Assembly: GCA_905236805.1 (NCBI GenBank)
Contig: CAJOPH010000072.1
Span: 1 to 42,556, forward strand
From: an uncultured Eubacterium sp.
GTDB taxonomy: Bacteria; Bacillota; Clostridia; Lachnospirales; Lachnospiraceae
DNA: 42,556 nucleotides
Reading direction: 5' to 3'
In this document: positions 27,868 through 36,803 of the stretch, piece after piece
How positions within the stretch are numbered: the stretch's first letter is position 1
How the letters are laid out: each line of letters opens with the position of its first letter
Made by a program: the position numbers and the translations under genes
Notes under the pieces: model-generated
Told to the model about the DNA's origin: nothing
Databases searched by the model: none
Seen by the model: the letters and a program-made list of their open reading frames with translations, nothing else

Positions 27868-28671
27868 TCATTTCAAACACATGGCAATGGCATAAACCAA
27901 TGGAGCCGTCACCATCACGGAATCAAATCTGTCCATTATCCCCCCATGCCCCGGGATAAGGTTTCCATAGTCCTTTATTCCTTTTTCCCTCTTTATGCCG
28001 GAAGCAAAAAGGTCACCGGCCTGGGAAAAGACGGAAGCTATCGCACAGATGGCGGGAAAAATATATAATACATTTCTGTCAAACCCAAAAAAGCTAACAA
28101 CCACTTCCGCATATATAAACCCTAGCAATCCTGCTCCCACAACGCCCCCCACGGCCCCCTCGATGGATTTTTTGGGGCTTAAGGTGGGTGAGAGCCTGTG
28201 CTTTCCAAAGAGCCTTCCTACGCAGTACGCCATGGTGTCACATCCCCATGAGGAAATAAATATCAGCCACGAATAAAAAAGCCCCCCCTCCATCCCCCTC
28301 ACTAAGGGAATAAATGACAAAAGTAAAGGCGCATAAAGCACCCCAAATAAGGTATGGGCTATTTCACCCGAAGATATCTTTGGGTATGAAAGCACGTATA
28401 CCATAAAAAGGATAAGGATAAGCCCCGCAAATACCAGGTATATATACCCTTCCATGCCAAACATCAAAACCAGGAAAATAATCCCCGAAGCCACAAACCC
28501 GAGAACGCACAAAACAATCTTTTCCGTAAGTCCAAAGGCTTTGTACAACTCGTACAAGGCTACGAAGGATATAAGGGCAAAGCCTGTTACGGTAACAGCC
28601 TTTCCGGGAATGATCAAAGCCAAAAGAACCAAAATAAGGACTATCCCACTTAAAAGCCTTTTTAAAAACAT
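27868..28671 (-). CDS. cdsA: Phosphatidate cytidylyltransferase
   Basis: Polytopic; SPKKSIEGAVGG and DLFASGIKREKGIKDYGNLIPGHGGIMDRFDS. Confidence 0.96.
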   Translation of the reverse strand: MFLKRLLSGIVLILVLLALIIPGKAVTVTGFALISFVALYELYKAFGLTEKIVLCVLGFVASGIIFLVLMFGMEGYIYLVFAGLILILFMVYVLSYPKISSGEIAHTLFGVLYAPLLLSFIPLVRGMEGGLFYSWLIFISSWGCDTMAYCVGRLFGKHRLSPTLSPKKSIEGAVGGVVGAGLLGFIYAEVVVSFFGFDRNVLYIFPAICAIASVFSQAGDLFASGIKREKGIKDYGNLIPGHGGIMDRFDSVMVTAPLVYAIAMCLK

Positions 28672-28674
28672 TGC

Positions 28675-29433
28675 CTACTCCTTTAACCCGCCGTACCTTC
28701 TGTCCCTTTTTTCGTAAACATCTATGGCCTCTTTAAGATCTTCTTTCGAAAACTCAGGCCACATCCTGTCCGTGAAGTACAGCTCTGCATATGAAAGCTG
28801 CCACATCAAAAAATTAGAAAGCCTCATCTCACCGCCTGTCCTTATCAGAAGGTCAGGGTCAGGGATATCTTTGGTATCTAAATAAGAGCTTATGGTCTCT
28901 TGGGTGATACGAAACGGCTTTCCTTCGGAATCCATTTCATCATAGGCTTTATTTACAGCCCTTACTATCTCATCCCGGCCGCCGTAGTTTATGGCAAGCT
29001 GCATCTTAAGGCCTGTGTTTTTTGATGAGGCATCCTCGAGGTTTAGTATGTCTTTTTGGAGCTTTTGGGAAAGCCTTGATATATCGCCTATCACCCTTAC
29101 GCGGATATTGTTTTTGGTAGTCTTTTTGATGGAGGTCTTCATATAGTCCGAAAGAAGAGCCATAAGCTTATCTACTTCTTTTTGGGGTCTTTCCCAGTTC
29201 TCCGTGGAAAAGGCGTAATATGTAATATACTCTATCCCAAGATTATCCGCGGCTTCGGCAATTTTTTCCACGTTTTTGGCTCCCATCGTATGCCCTGCCT
29301 CCCTGGGAAGGGCCCTTTTTTTTGCCCATCTGCCGTTTCCGTCCATTATAATGGCTACATGCCTCGGAACTGCCATACAACCCTCCATGTGAATTTCATC
29401 TTCTTGGGAACTTGTACCTATAGCAAAGCGCAC
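28675..29433 (-). CDS. uppS: Isoprenyl transferase (undecaprenyl diphosphate synthase); true start may be at the internal Met before VPRHVAIIMDG
   Basis: VAIIMDGNGRWAKKR, TYYAFSTENWERP, LAINYGGRDEI, DLLIRTGGEMRLSNFLMWQ. Confidence 0.96.
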   Translation of the reverse strand: MRFAIGTSSQEDEIHMEGCMAVPRHVAIIMDGNGRWAKKRALPREAGHTMGAKNVEKIAEAADNLGIEYITYYAFSTENWERPQKEVDKLMALLSDYMKTSIKKTTKNNIRVRVIGDISRLSQKLQKDILNLEDASSKNTGLKMQLAINYGGRDEIVRAVNKAYDEMDSEGKPFRITQETISSYLDTKDIPDPDLLIRTGGEMRLSNFLMWQLSYAELYFTDRMWPEFSKEDLKEAIDVYEKRDRRYGGLKE

Positions 29434-29446
29434 AATTAAGAAGATA

Positions 29447-29474
29447 CGGGGACACAGATTGCACCATGTCCCCG
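29447..29474. repeat. GC-rich palindrome between frr and uppS (REP-like or attenuator candidate)
   Basis: CGGGGACA-cagattgcacca-TGTCCCCG, perfect 8-bp stem. Confidence 0.7.
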
Positions 29475-29498
29475 CCCTAAGATCCTAACAGTACAATT

Positions 29499-30047
29499 TC
29501 ATACCGCCATTACTTCTTTTATTTTTTCTTCCACAGCCTCGTCCATCTCCTTGATATATTTGTCGGTGAGCTTTTGAATCTTTTCCTGAAGCTCTTCTTC
29601 TTCATTCTCGGAGATATCACCTGCCTTTTGGGATTTTTTCGCGGCCTCATTGGCATCCCTGCGGATGTTCCTTATGGCCACCTTGCCATTTTCACCCTTT
29701 TTCTTGACATCCTTCGAGACTTCTTTTCGCCTCTCCTCAGTCATCTCGGGAAATACTAGGCGGATGGTTTTTCCGTCGTTGGTAGGATTAATCCCCAAAT
29801 CCGATGTCAGAAGGGCCTTTTCTATGGTTCCCAGCATATTCTGCTCCCAGGGACTTATCTGTATGATCCTTGCCTCGGGGACAGCTATATTGGCTACCTG
29901 GTTTATCGGGGTGGGAGAACCGTAATAATCCACCGTAATCTTATCCAAGACATGGGGGTTCGCCCTTCCTACCCTGATGCTCCCGAATTCTGAAAGCAGA
30001 TTTTTGTAAGACTTTTTCATCTTGTCTTCGTAAACATTGATATCCAT
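29499..30047 (-). CDS. frr: Ribosome recycling factor
   Basis: SEFGSIRVGRANPHVLDKITVDYYGSPTPINQVANI. Confidence 0.97.
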   Translation of the reverse strand: MDINVYEDKMKKSYKNLLSEFGSIRVGRANPHVLDKITVDYYGSPTPINQVANIAVPEARIIQISPWEQNMLGTIEKALLTSDLGINPTNDGKTIRLVFPEMTEERRKEVSKDVKKKGENGKVAIRNIRRDANEAAKKSQKAGDISENEEEELQEKIQKLTDKYIKEMDEAVEEKIKEVMAV

Positions 30048-30071
30048 GAACCTATCCTCCTTGAAAAAGCA

Positions 30072-30767
30072 TCAGACGGTGATCTTTGTCCCGGTAAATT
30101 TGCCTGTCATGCTGTTTATTATGGAATTTTCTCCCTTTAGGGCGAACACATACATCGGAATCTTGTGCTCTGATAAAAGCGCTGAAGCCGCAAGATCTAT
30201 CACGCCCAGCTTTTCTTCGACCACTTTTTCGATGGAAATCTCATCGTACTTTATGGCATCCTTGTATGTCTTTGGATCTTTGTCATAAACACCGTCTACC
30301 GCCTTGGCCAGGTAGATGCAAGAAGCCTCCATTTCAATGGCCCTTAGGACGGTGGCCGTGTCAGTAGAAAAATAAGGGTGTCCGGTCCCCCCGGCGAAAA
30401 AAACAGCCTTTCCCTCATCGAGATCTTCCATGAGGCGGTCTTTGGAATAAAGATTTGAGAAATCAGCGCATTCAAAGGGTGTAAGTATGTCAGTCCTTAT
30501 ACCTTCGGAACGGAAAATCTCAGACACATATATGCAATTCATGACCGTGGCAAGCATCCCTATCTGATCGGCCTTTGTTCTTTCTATGGATGATGACGAC
30601 CTGCCCCTCCAGAAGTTTCCTCCGCCTATGACTACGCCAAGACGGATTCCGGTATCCATCGCCCCCTTTACCTGGGAAGCAACATTCTTTACTGTATCTT
30701 CGTCAAAACCAAAACCCTTATCCCCGGACAAGGCCTCGCCACTTAGCTTTAGAAGGATGGATTTCAT
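30072..30767 (-). CDS. pyrH: UMP kinase
   Basis: LKLSGEALSG, GVVIGGGNFWRGR, FAGGTGHPYFSTDTA. Confidence 0.97.
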   Translation of the reverse strand: MKSILLKLSGEALSGDKGFGFDEDTVKNVASQVKGAMDTGIRLGVVIGGGNFWRGRSSSSIERTKADQIGMLATVMNCIYVSEIFRSEGIRTDILTPFECADFSNLYSKDRLMEDLDEGKAVFFAGGTGHPYFSTDTATVLRAIEMEASCIYLAKAVDGVYDKDPKTYKDAIKYDEISIEKVVEEKLGVIDLAASALLSEHKIPMYVFALKGENSIINSMTGKFTGTKITV

Positions 30768-30770
30768 ACA

Positions 30771-31697
30771 TTACGCCTCTGATATCTTTCCGAAGAGCTC
30801 ATCCACATCCACATCTGCGTATGCCTGTGAGCAGAAGCCCTCGATAACAGCTCCGTTGTTTATCTGTACTGACTTTGACTTTATGTTTCCCACTATGATG
30901 GCCGTGGTATCTACTATGACAGGTCCCCTAACGTCAAGATCTCCCTTTACCGCACCTGCAATGACAGCAGAAGAAGCCACTATATTTCCGACAATGACAG
31001 ACCCGTTTCCTATCTTCACCGACCCGTCGGAATTAATTTCGCCATCTACCCTTGCGGAATCCGCAAAGAACTCCTTGGAATTGGAATTTCCCCTGATCTT
31101 TCCGCTGATCATAAGCTTGCCATTGGTCTTGACATTACCATTTATAACTCCCCTTATCTCAACAGAACCAATGGACTCTAAGTCACCCGTGATGGTCATC
31201 CCCTTTGTGATGACGGCCATCTCAGCCTCATCAGTCTCATCTGACGACCCGAATATACCCTCCACATCTATCGGGGTCTGCGGCTCGTATTTTACGGCCT
31301 CCTTCGCCTCGTCGGTTCCAACAACAGGCTCATCCATAACCGGTTCCTCCTCATTTGTAATAACATCCTCAAAGACCACGTCAGATGTTTCCCCCAAAGA
31401 GGTATCCTGCGCAGTCTCTTCTTCATCTGCCTTCATATCCTCCGCTATGGCCTGATCCATATCCATGGGGATATCCTCATTTAAGGCCTCTACTGCGGCT
31501 GCCAAGTCTATCGTATCAGTCTCTCCTTCATCAGAATTTTTGGGAACTGATTCTTCTGCCGCATCCCCTATCTGTGCCTCATCTTCCGTGGTTTCCCCAT
31601 CCAATGCCTCTAAAGCATCTTCATCCGGAAGAAGGTCTCCTAACGCCTCTGAAAAATCTTCTTGATAATCCTTGAAAAAACTCATATTTACCTCCAC
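30771..31697 (-). CDS. Bactofilin-family protein with long acidic N-terminal extension
   Basis: C-terminal beta-repeat region ITGDLESIGSVEIRGVINGNVKTNGKLMISGKIRG...; ends VDELFGKISEA. Confidence 0.85.
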   Translation of the reverse strand: MEVNMSFFKDYQEDFSEALGDLLPDEDALEALDGETTEDEAQIGDAAEESVPKNSDEGETDTIDLAAAVEALNEDIPMDMDQAIAEDMKADEEETAQDTSLGETSDVVFEDVITNEEEPVMDEPVVGTDEAKEAVKYEPQTPIDVEGIFGSSDETDEAEMAVITKGMTITGDLESIGSVEIRGVINGNVKTNGKLMISGKIRGNSNSKEFFADSARVDGEINSDGSVKIGNGSVIVGNIVASSAVIAGAVKGDLDVRGPVIVDTTAIIVGNIKSKSVQINNGAVIEGFCSQAYADVDVDELFGKISEA

Positions 31698-31706
31698 GAT
31701 CCCGGA

Positions 31707-32663
31707 TTATTTTACGGAATCACTGCTCACATGCTGAACCAAAGGAGTATCCTTATCTATAGCCTTTAAGGTAGCATCCCTCTTTTGGAGGGTCTCTATA
31801 AGGACGGGAAGCGCCGCTACGGTGTTCATCTTCGCGTTCGTATCATGAAGAAGAACCACTGCGGTCTTATGTTTCCCTATATCAGCCATGACTGTTTTTA
31901 TGACGCTTTTTTTTGTGTATGACTGACTGGTGGCATCTCCACCTGTGACATTCCAGTCAAAATAAGTAATATCCTCGCTGTTTAGGTAGGATATCAAATC
32001 CGCCATAGGGACATTTGACACCTCATTGGAACTGCCTCCGGGAAAACGAAACAGCCATGGCTTAACACCCGTAAGCTTCTCCAGTAGCTTTTGTTCTTTC
32101 TTTATTTCTTTTTTGAATGAATCCGAAGACTCATACAGGGAACTGTACTTGTGGGTATAGGAATGCATAGCCAGAACATGGCCCCTGTCCACTATTTCCT
32201 TACACATATCCTTGTATTTTTGAACCGATGTTCCCACCACGAAAAAAGTAGCCTTTACATCGTATTCATCCAGAATGTCCAAAATCTTTTCGGTATTATC
32301 CGAAGGTCCATCGTCAAATGTCAGGTAAATATCCTGATGAGCATCTATCCCGTACTCACCCGAAGCATCACTATTCCCATCCACCGTGGCAAGGGAAGCA
32401 TTGATATCCCCATAGTCCCCGTCGAACCTTTCCTGAAAATTGACCCTTCCCTGGGCATCCGCCGAAGCCACGGCTTCCAGTGTATCTATCCTCTTTTCGA
32501 GACCGGAAACTTTTTTGTTCAGCGAAAATACAAAATAAGAAAGAACAATACATACTATCAGCAACACGGTAAGGACAGCCACCAGGCTCCCCACAAGCCT
32601 TTTCCTGATGCGGGCAACCCTCCGGCTCCTCACCCTCTGCCTATGTAAATCATTGCTGCCCAT
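31707..32663 (-). CDS. Membrane-anchored polysaccharide deacetylase (NodB domain)
   Basis: N-terminal TM; LTFDDGPSDNT, MHSYTHKYSS, FRFPGGSSNEV, VVLLHDTNAK. Confidence 0.92.
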   Translation of the reverse strand: MGSNDLHRQRVRSRRVARIRKRLVGSLVAVLTVLLIVCIVLSYFVFSLNKKVSGLEKRIDTLEAVASADAQGRVNFQERFDGDYGDINASLATVDGNSDASGEYGIDAHQDIYLTFDDGPSDNTEKILDILDEYDVKATFFVVGTSVQKYKDMCKEIVDRGHVLAMHSYTHKYSSLYESSDSFKKEIKKEQKLLEKLTGVKPWLFRFPGGSSNEVSNVPMADLISYLNSEDITYFDWNVTGGDATSQSYTKKSVIKTVMADIGKHKTAVVLLHDTNAKMNTVAALPVLIETLQKRDATLKAIDKDTPLVQHVSSDSVK

Positions 32664-32690
32664 GTATGCACCTCTTGAACCCTAAGCGCA

Positions 32691-33629
32691 TCAGGAACCA
32701 AGCTGGGCGGCTACCTCCGCCGCAAAGTCGTCCTCCTTCTTCTCTATGCCTTCACCTGTCTCGAAACGCACGAAGCCGGCAATCGAAAGGGTCCCCCCTA
32801 CGGACTTGGATACTTGCTCTAAATACTTTCCAACGCTCTGCTTTCCATCTTCGGCCTTTACATATACCTGATCAAGCAGGCAGATTTCCTTCATTTCCTT
32901 GTTGACCCTTCCGGTAACTATCCCCTGGATGACCTTTTCAGGCTTTTTAGACTCCTTGGGATCGTTCATGATCTGTGCAAGAAGTATCTCCTTCTCATGA
33001 TCGATATATTCCTGCGAAATCTCGTCCTGGGATACATACTTGGGGTTCATGGCGGCTATCTGCATGGAAATGTTATTGAGCGCTTCCTTAACCTCATCAT
33101 TTACCACATCGGTCTTGGCAGATACTATGACACCGATCCTTCCCTCTCCATGCGTATACGTGGAAAGCAGCCCGTCCGTGGCAGTAACCTTCTTGAAACG
33201 CCTTATGGTAAGCTTTTCACCTATCACGGCTATCTGATCTACCAAAGCTTCCTTAACCGTCTTTGATGAATCCTTGATCCACGCTTCCTCCATGAATGCT
33301 TCTATATCTTCAGAATCAGATGCCAAAGCCTGGTTTGCCACGTCAGATACATACGCCCTGAACTTTTCGTTCTTGGCAACAAAATCCGTCTCGGAATTTA
33401 CCTCCACCACGACGGCTTTCTTATCCCCATCCGATGCAATCTTGCAAAGACCTTCCGCGGCTATCCTGTCCGCCTTCTTGTCTGCCTTGGCCTGCCCTTT
33501 CTTACGAAGCTCCTCTATGGCCTCATCCATATTTCCGTCAGTTTCCGCAAGAGCCTTCTTGCAGTCCATCATGCCGGCTCCCGTCTTCTCGCGAAGCTCT
33601 TTTACCATTGCAGCTGTAATTGCAGCCAT
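32691..33629 (-). CDS. tsf: Translation elongation factor Ts
   Basis: VKELREKTGAGMMDCKKALAETDGNMDEAIEELRKKG. Confidence 0.98.
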   Translation of the reverse strand: MAAITAAMVKELREKTGAGMMDCKKALAETDGNMDEAIEELRKKGQAKADKKADRIAAEGLCKIASDGDKKAVVVEVNSETDFVAKNEKFRAYVSDVANQALASDSEDIEAFMEEAWIKDSSKTVKEALVDQIAVIGEKLTIRRFKKVTATDGLLSTYTHGEGRIGVIVSAKTDVVNDEVKEALNNISMQIAAMNPKYVSQDEISQEYIDHEKEILLAQIMNDPKESKKPEKVIQGIVTGRVNKEMKEICLLDQVYVKAEDGKQSVGKYLEQVSKSVGGTLSIAGFVRFETGEGIEKKEDDFAAEVAAQLGS

Positions 33630-33689
33630 CTTATCCTCCTATCAAAAAAAATATGAAAAACACGAATTTCTCTGTTTCTTATTCAAGTC

Positions 33690-33804
33690 AGCCCCCAGCG
33701 GACTTGGCGCGAGATTTGCGGTGCGAAGCACCTTCCTATGCAAATCTTTAGCGCATCCCGCCGAAGGCTTTATCACGGACGGGGTATTCTCCGTTCGTGA
33801 TAAA
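33690..33804 (-). ncRNA. Candidate structured RNA in the rpsB-tsf spacer (nested multi-helix element plus separate hairpin)
   Basis: Pairings AGCC/GGCT (33690-93/33766-69), GCGG/CCGC, GCGC/GCGC, AGATTTGC/GCAAATCT (33712-19/33740-47), inner GGTGC/GCACC; hairpin 33769-33782/33791-33804. Confidence 0.55.
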
Positions 33805-33813
33805 ATACTAATA

Positions 33814-34587
33814 TCATTCATCATCAGACGATAACTCCAGATCAGGAATATCGTCCCCATCATCTGCGAGCGGAAGGTCTTCATCCCCATCCGTCTCATA
33901 TATCTCTCCCTGGTTGGCTTCTACCACTGCGTCAGCCATGGTGGATACGATGAGCCTTACGGCGCGGATCGCATCATCATTTCCCGGAATAATGTAGTCT
34001 AATTCCTCAGGGTCGCAATTGGTATCGGCTATCCCGATAAGGGGTATCCCCAAGGCATGTGCCTCATGCACACAGATCCTTTCTTTTTTGGGATCTACGA
34101 TGAAAATAGCATCCGGAAGGGACTTCATTTCCTTTATTCCGCCCAGGTTCTTCTGGAGCTTTTCCATCTCCTTCTTAAGCTTTATGACCTCTTTTTTGGG
34201 AAGTACCTCGAAGGTGCCATCCTCCTGCATCTTCTCGATGGCTTTCAGCCTGTCTATACGGCTCCTTATGGTCTTGAAGTTTGTAAGCATTCCTCCCAGC
34301 CATCTCTCATTTACATAGAACATCCCGCATCTTTGGGCTTCCGCGGCCACAGTATCTTGAGCCTGCTTCTTTGTTCCCACAAAAAGCACCGTGCCGCCTT
34401 CCGCGGCAATATCAAAGACCGCCTTGTAGGCATCATCTATCATGCCCACGGTCTTTTGCAGGTCTATGATATAGATACCGTTTCTCTCTGTGTAGATGTA
34501 TGGAGCCATCTTAGGGTTCCATCGCCTTGTCTGATGCCCGAAGTGGACACCCGCTTCTAACAACTGTTTCATTGAAAGTACGCCCAT
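33814..34587 (-). CDS. rpsB: 30S ribosomal protein S2
   Basis: [41 protein letters not shown]. Confidence 0.98.
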   Translation of the reverse strand: MGVLSMKQLLEAGVHFGHQTRRWNPKMAPYIYTERNGIYIIDLQKTVGMIDDAYKAVFDIAAEGGTVLFVGTKKQAQDTVAAEAQRCGMFYVNERWLGGMLTNFKTIRSRIDRLKAIEKMQEDGTFEVLPKKEVIKLKKEMEKLQKNLGGIKEMKSLPDAIFIVDPKKERICVHEAHALGIPLIGIADTNCDPEELDYIIPGNDDAIRAVRLIVSTMADAVVEANQGEIYETDGDEDLPLADDGDDIPDLELSSDDE

Positions 34588-34856
34588 TTTTTAATCCTCC
34601 ATTTTTGTTGGTGCGTCCACGCACATCCTACCCCTCTCAGGCATCGGAATAAAGTATACCGACACTGGCCCAAAGGAGTCCATGCATGTGTTTTTTTATT
34701 CCCTGCCAAACGGCAGGCAAAACTATATGGCAACGCATAAATGTTAATGCACACGGATTTTGCAAAGAAATACGCAGCTTCCAGCCGCCAAAATCCGGCG
34801 CAGGAAACGAACAAAACGCTAACATTTTGTTCGTTTCTTATAACATGCGAAACCGA
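34588..34856 (-). promoter_or_regulatory. Structured 5' leader of rpsB (about 270 nt)
   Basis: 13-bp perfect hairpin 34804-34837; 9-bp stem 34754-62/34789-97 with nested helix; CCTGCC-GTTT-GGCAGG; GTGCG-TGGA-CGCAC next to the RBS GGAGG. Confidence 0.6.
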
Positions 34857-34862
34857 CTAAGT

Positions 34863-34891
34863 ATTATATCACAGGTAAATGAGTATTTCAA
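34863..34891 (-). promoter_or_regulatory. Strong sigma-A-type promoter for rpsB
   Basis: TTGAAA-17 nt-TATAAT with TGn extended -10 (TGATATAAT). Confidence 0.85.
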
Positions 34892-34896
34892 GCCTT

Positions 34897-35595
34897 TCAT
34901 TTCAAAATTTCGGAAATTATTTCGTCATAGCTCATGTTGGAATTTACGCTGAAGGATATCCCTTCCCGCAGCGATGTGTCATAACCTTTTGACACCATGT
35001 ACTCATCAAAATCCGAAGCATCCTTTATGATGCCGGCCTCCTGGAGCTTTTTGGCTACGTCGAATGAATTGTCAGACCCCGTGATCTTTAATGTAAGCTC
35101 ATGGTATGAGTCATCATCTGTGCCTTCTTCGGAAGATCTGTCTGTCCCTGAGGATGAATCTGTACTTGAAGATGAATCATTGCCTGAGGATGTATCTGTC
35201 TCGGAAGAGGTATCTTCCTCATCCCGGCTTTTGGTTTCATCCTTTTCATCAGAGGCGGATGCATCTTTGTCATCACCGGTATCTTCGGAATTGGATTGTG
35301 TATTATTGGTAATCGTGCCGGTATCCGTGTCATTTTTATTGTAAACACCTACCCTCCCGGCATTTTGCCTTTCATATTCATCCACGGTCATGGAATCATC
35401 CGCATCCCCCGATACATATACATATCCCAGCTCCGTAGCCCTTTTTACGGCGGATTTGTCGTTTAATATACCGCCATGGCTGTTTATCGCAAATATAAAG
35501 ATAAGCGTGGTTATTAATATACCCACGCCAATCCCCCTTATATAATATTTGAATCTCAAACCTATCTCCTGCCTATCTCCTGGATCTTTCCTCAT
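34897..35595 (-). CDS. Membrane-anchored protein with Ser/Asp-rich linker and MltG/YceG N-domain-like C-terminus; no MltG catalytic domain visible
   Basis: N-terminal TM; LTLKITGSDNSFDVAKKLQEAGIIKDASDFDEYMVSKGYDTSLREGISFSVNSNMSYDEIISEIL. Confidence 0.65.
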   Translation of the reverse strand: MRKDPGDRQEIGLRFKYYIRGIGVGILITTLIFIFAINSHGGILNDKSAVKRATELGYVYVSGDADDSMTVDEYERQNAGRVGVYNKNDTDTGTITNNTQSNSEDTGDDKDASASDEKDETKSRDEEDTSSETDTSSGNDSSSSTDSSSGTDRSSEEGTDDDSYHELTLKITGSDNSFDVAKKLQEAGIIKDASDFDEYMVSKGYDTSLREGISFSVNSNMSYDEIISEILK

Positions 35596-36394
35596 AAAGG
35601 CCTATTATGAGCTGAACCTCACCCCTGCCCATGCCAAGCTCCTTAGCTATCTCTATGTCGGACATTCCCCTGAGGTGACGACTATATATCTCTTCATGGG
35701 AAGAGGACGATGTCCTCACAAATTCCGCGGGAGCATTTCCTTCCTTCACCAAGGGCTTTTCCACCGGAGGCTTCGGCGCATCCTCTTTTTCAGGAAGAGG
35801 GGGCTTTGGTAATGCTTGGGGACTTTTACCTGCCTCATTATGGAAAGGAGGAATAAGCTCCTCTTCAGCCGGCATAACGGGGTCTTTTTTTGGAACGGTA
35901 CTTGCCGGTTCGGAAGGCGCAGCTTCCTTCGGTGCGCTGTTTTTTATCTTTTCCAGTTCCCTAGCCTTCGTATCGGCATGCTCTGCCGCATTATTAAGCC
36001 TGCTATTAAGGGTCTGGGCATCTGAAACAGTTTTTTTCAGGTCATCTTCCTTGTCATTTAGCATACTGTAAAGAAACAAAACCTCCGTATGGGTCTTGTG
36101 GAGGGATTCTGTCACTTCATTTGCATACTCTTCTATGGACATAATCTTCTCATTGGAGATCTTTTCCATCTGCCTCTGGGAGGTTTCCGAGGCTTCCTGT
36201 ATCTTTTCATCTATGCGACTTTGTATCTTCACATCGGCATCAGAAAAGCTGTTGTCCAATATTTTATTAATCTCGTCCTTTGATAAGGATGAGAGATACT
36301 CTACTTCTTTATTGTTTAATTTTTCAGATACCATAAAGCTCCCGAAGATGAAAACGAGGGCTACCAGTATCATTATTATCTCAAGAGCTGTCAA
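35573..36394 (-). CDS. Membrane-anchored coiled-coil protein with C-terminal HTH-like motif; in SwrB-like genomic position
   Basis: N-terminal TM, coiled coil, Pro-rich linker, RGMSDIEIAKELGMGRGEVQLIIGLYEERSR. Confidence 0.65.
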   Translation of the reverse strand: MTALEIIMILVALVFIFGSFMVSEKLNNKEVEYLSSLSKDEINKILDNSFSDADVKIQSRIDEKIQEASETSQRQMEKISNEKIMSIEEYANEVTESLHKTHTEVLFLYSMLNDKEDDLKKTVSDAQTLNSRLNNAAEHADTKARELEKIKNSAPKEAAPSEPASTVPKKDPVMPAEEELIPPFHNEAGKSPQALPKPPLPEKEDAPKPPVEKPLVKEGNAPAEFVRTSSSSHEEIYSRHLRGMSDIEIAKELGMGRGEVQLIIGLYEERSRR

Positions 36395-36405
36395 CTTTTC
36401 TTACC

Positions 36406-36738
36406 CTATACAGACATATCAAAAGAACTCCTAGAGCTCTTTATGAAAAAAGTATCCTTTCCTTTTTCATCGGAATCGGATGATTTTTTCTTTTTTCCTT
36501 CTTTTTTATCATACTTATTTCTGCCTTCTTCCTTGGCATCAAACTTAAAGTCTTCCTTTTCGGTATCATCTGCCTCCTGGACAGTCTCCCGCCTGTCATC
36601 TTCTTCCTTGCGGCCTTCGATCATCATGTCAAACTGCTGGATGGTGGGCTTATTGTCTTCATTGGCCTTGATCACGCTCATGTCATATGTTCTTAACATC
36701 ACGCCGTTATTTATATCTATTGAATTAACCATGGCCAT
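36406..36738 (-). CDS. Small highly charged protein of unknown function
   Basis: 110-aa ORF in flagellar/chemotaxis operon; YDMSV near N-terminus and FDMSV at C-terminus. Confidence 0.65.
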   Translation of the reverse strand: MAMVNSIDINNGVMLRTYDMSVIKANEDNKPTIQQFDMMIEGRKEEDDRRETVQEADDTEKEDFKFDAKEEGRNKYDKKEGKKKKSSDSDEKGKDTFFIKSSRSSFDMSV

Positions 36739-36803
36739 AACTATATTACCTCCCTGAAGCTATTTACATCCTTAGGACATAATCATTCTTACAATGGCAT
36801 TTA

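Noticed and set aside
34680-34720. CCTGCC-GTTT-GGCAGG hairpin as intrinsic terminator in the rpsB leader
   Set aside because: It is followed on the minus strand by an A-rich, not U-rich, stretch; the T-run lies on the wrong side for either strand.
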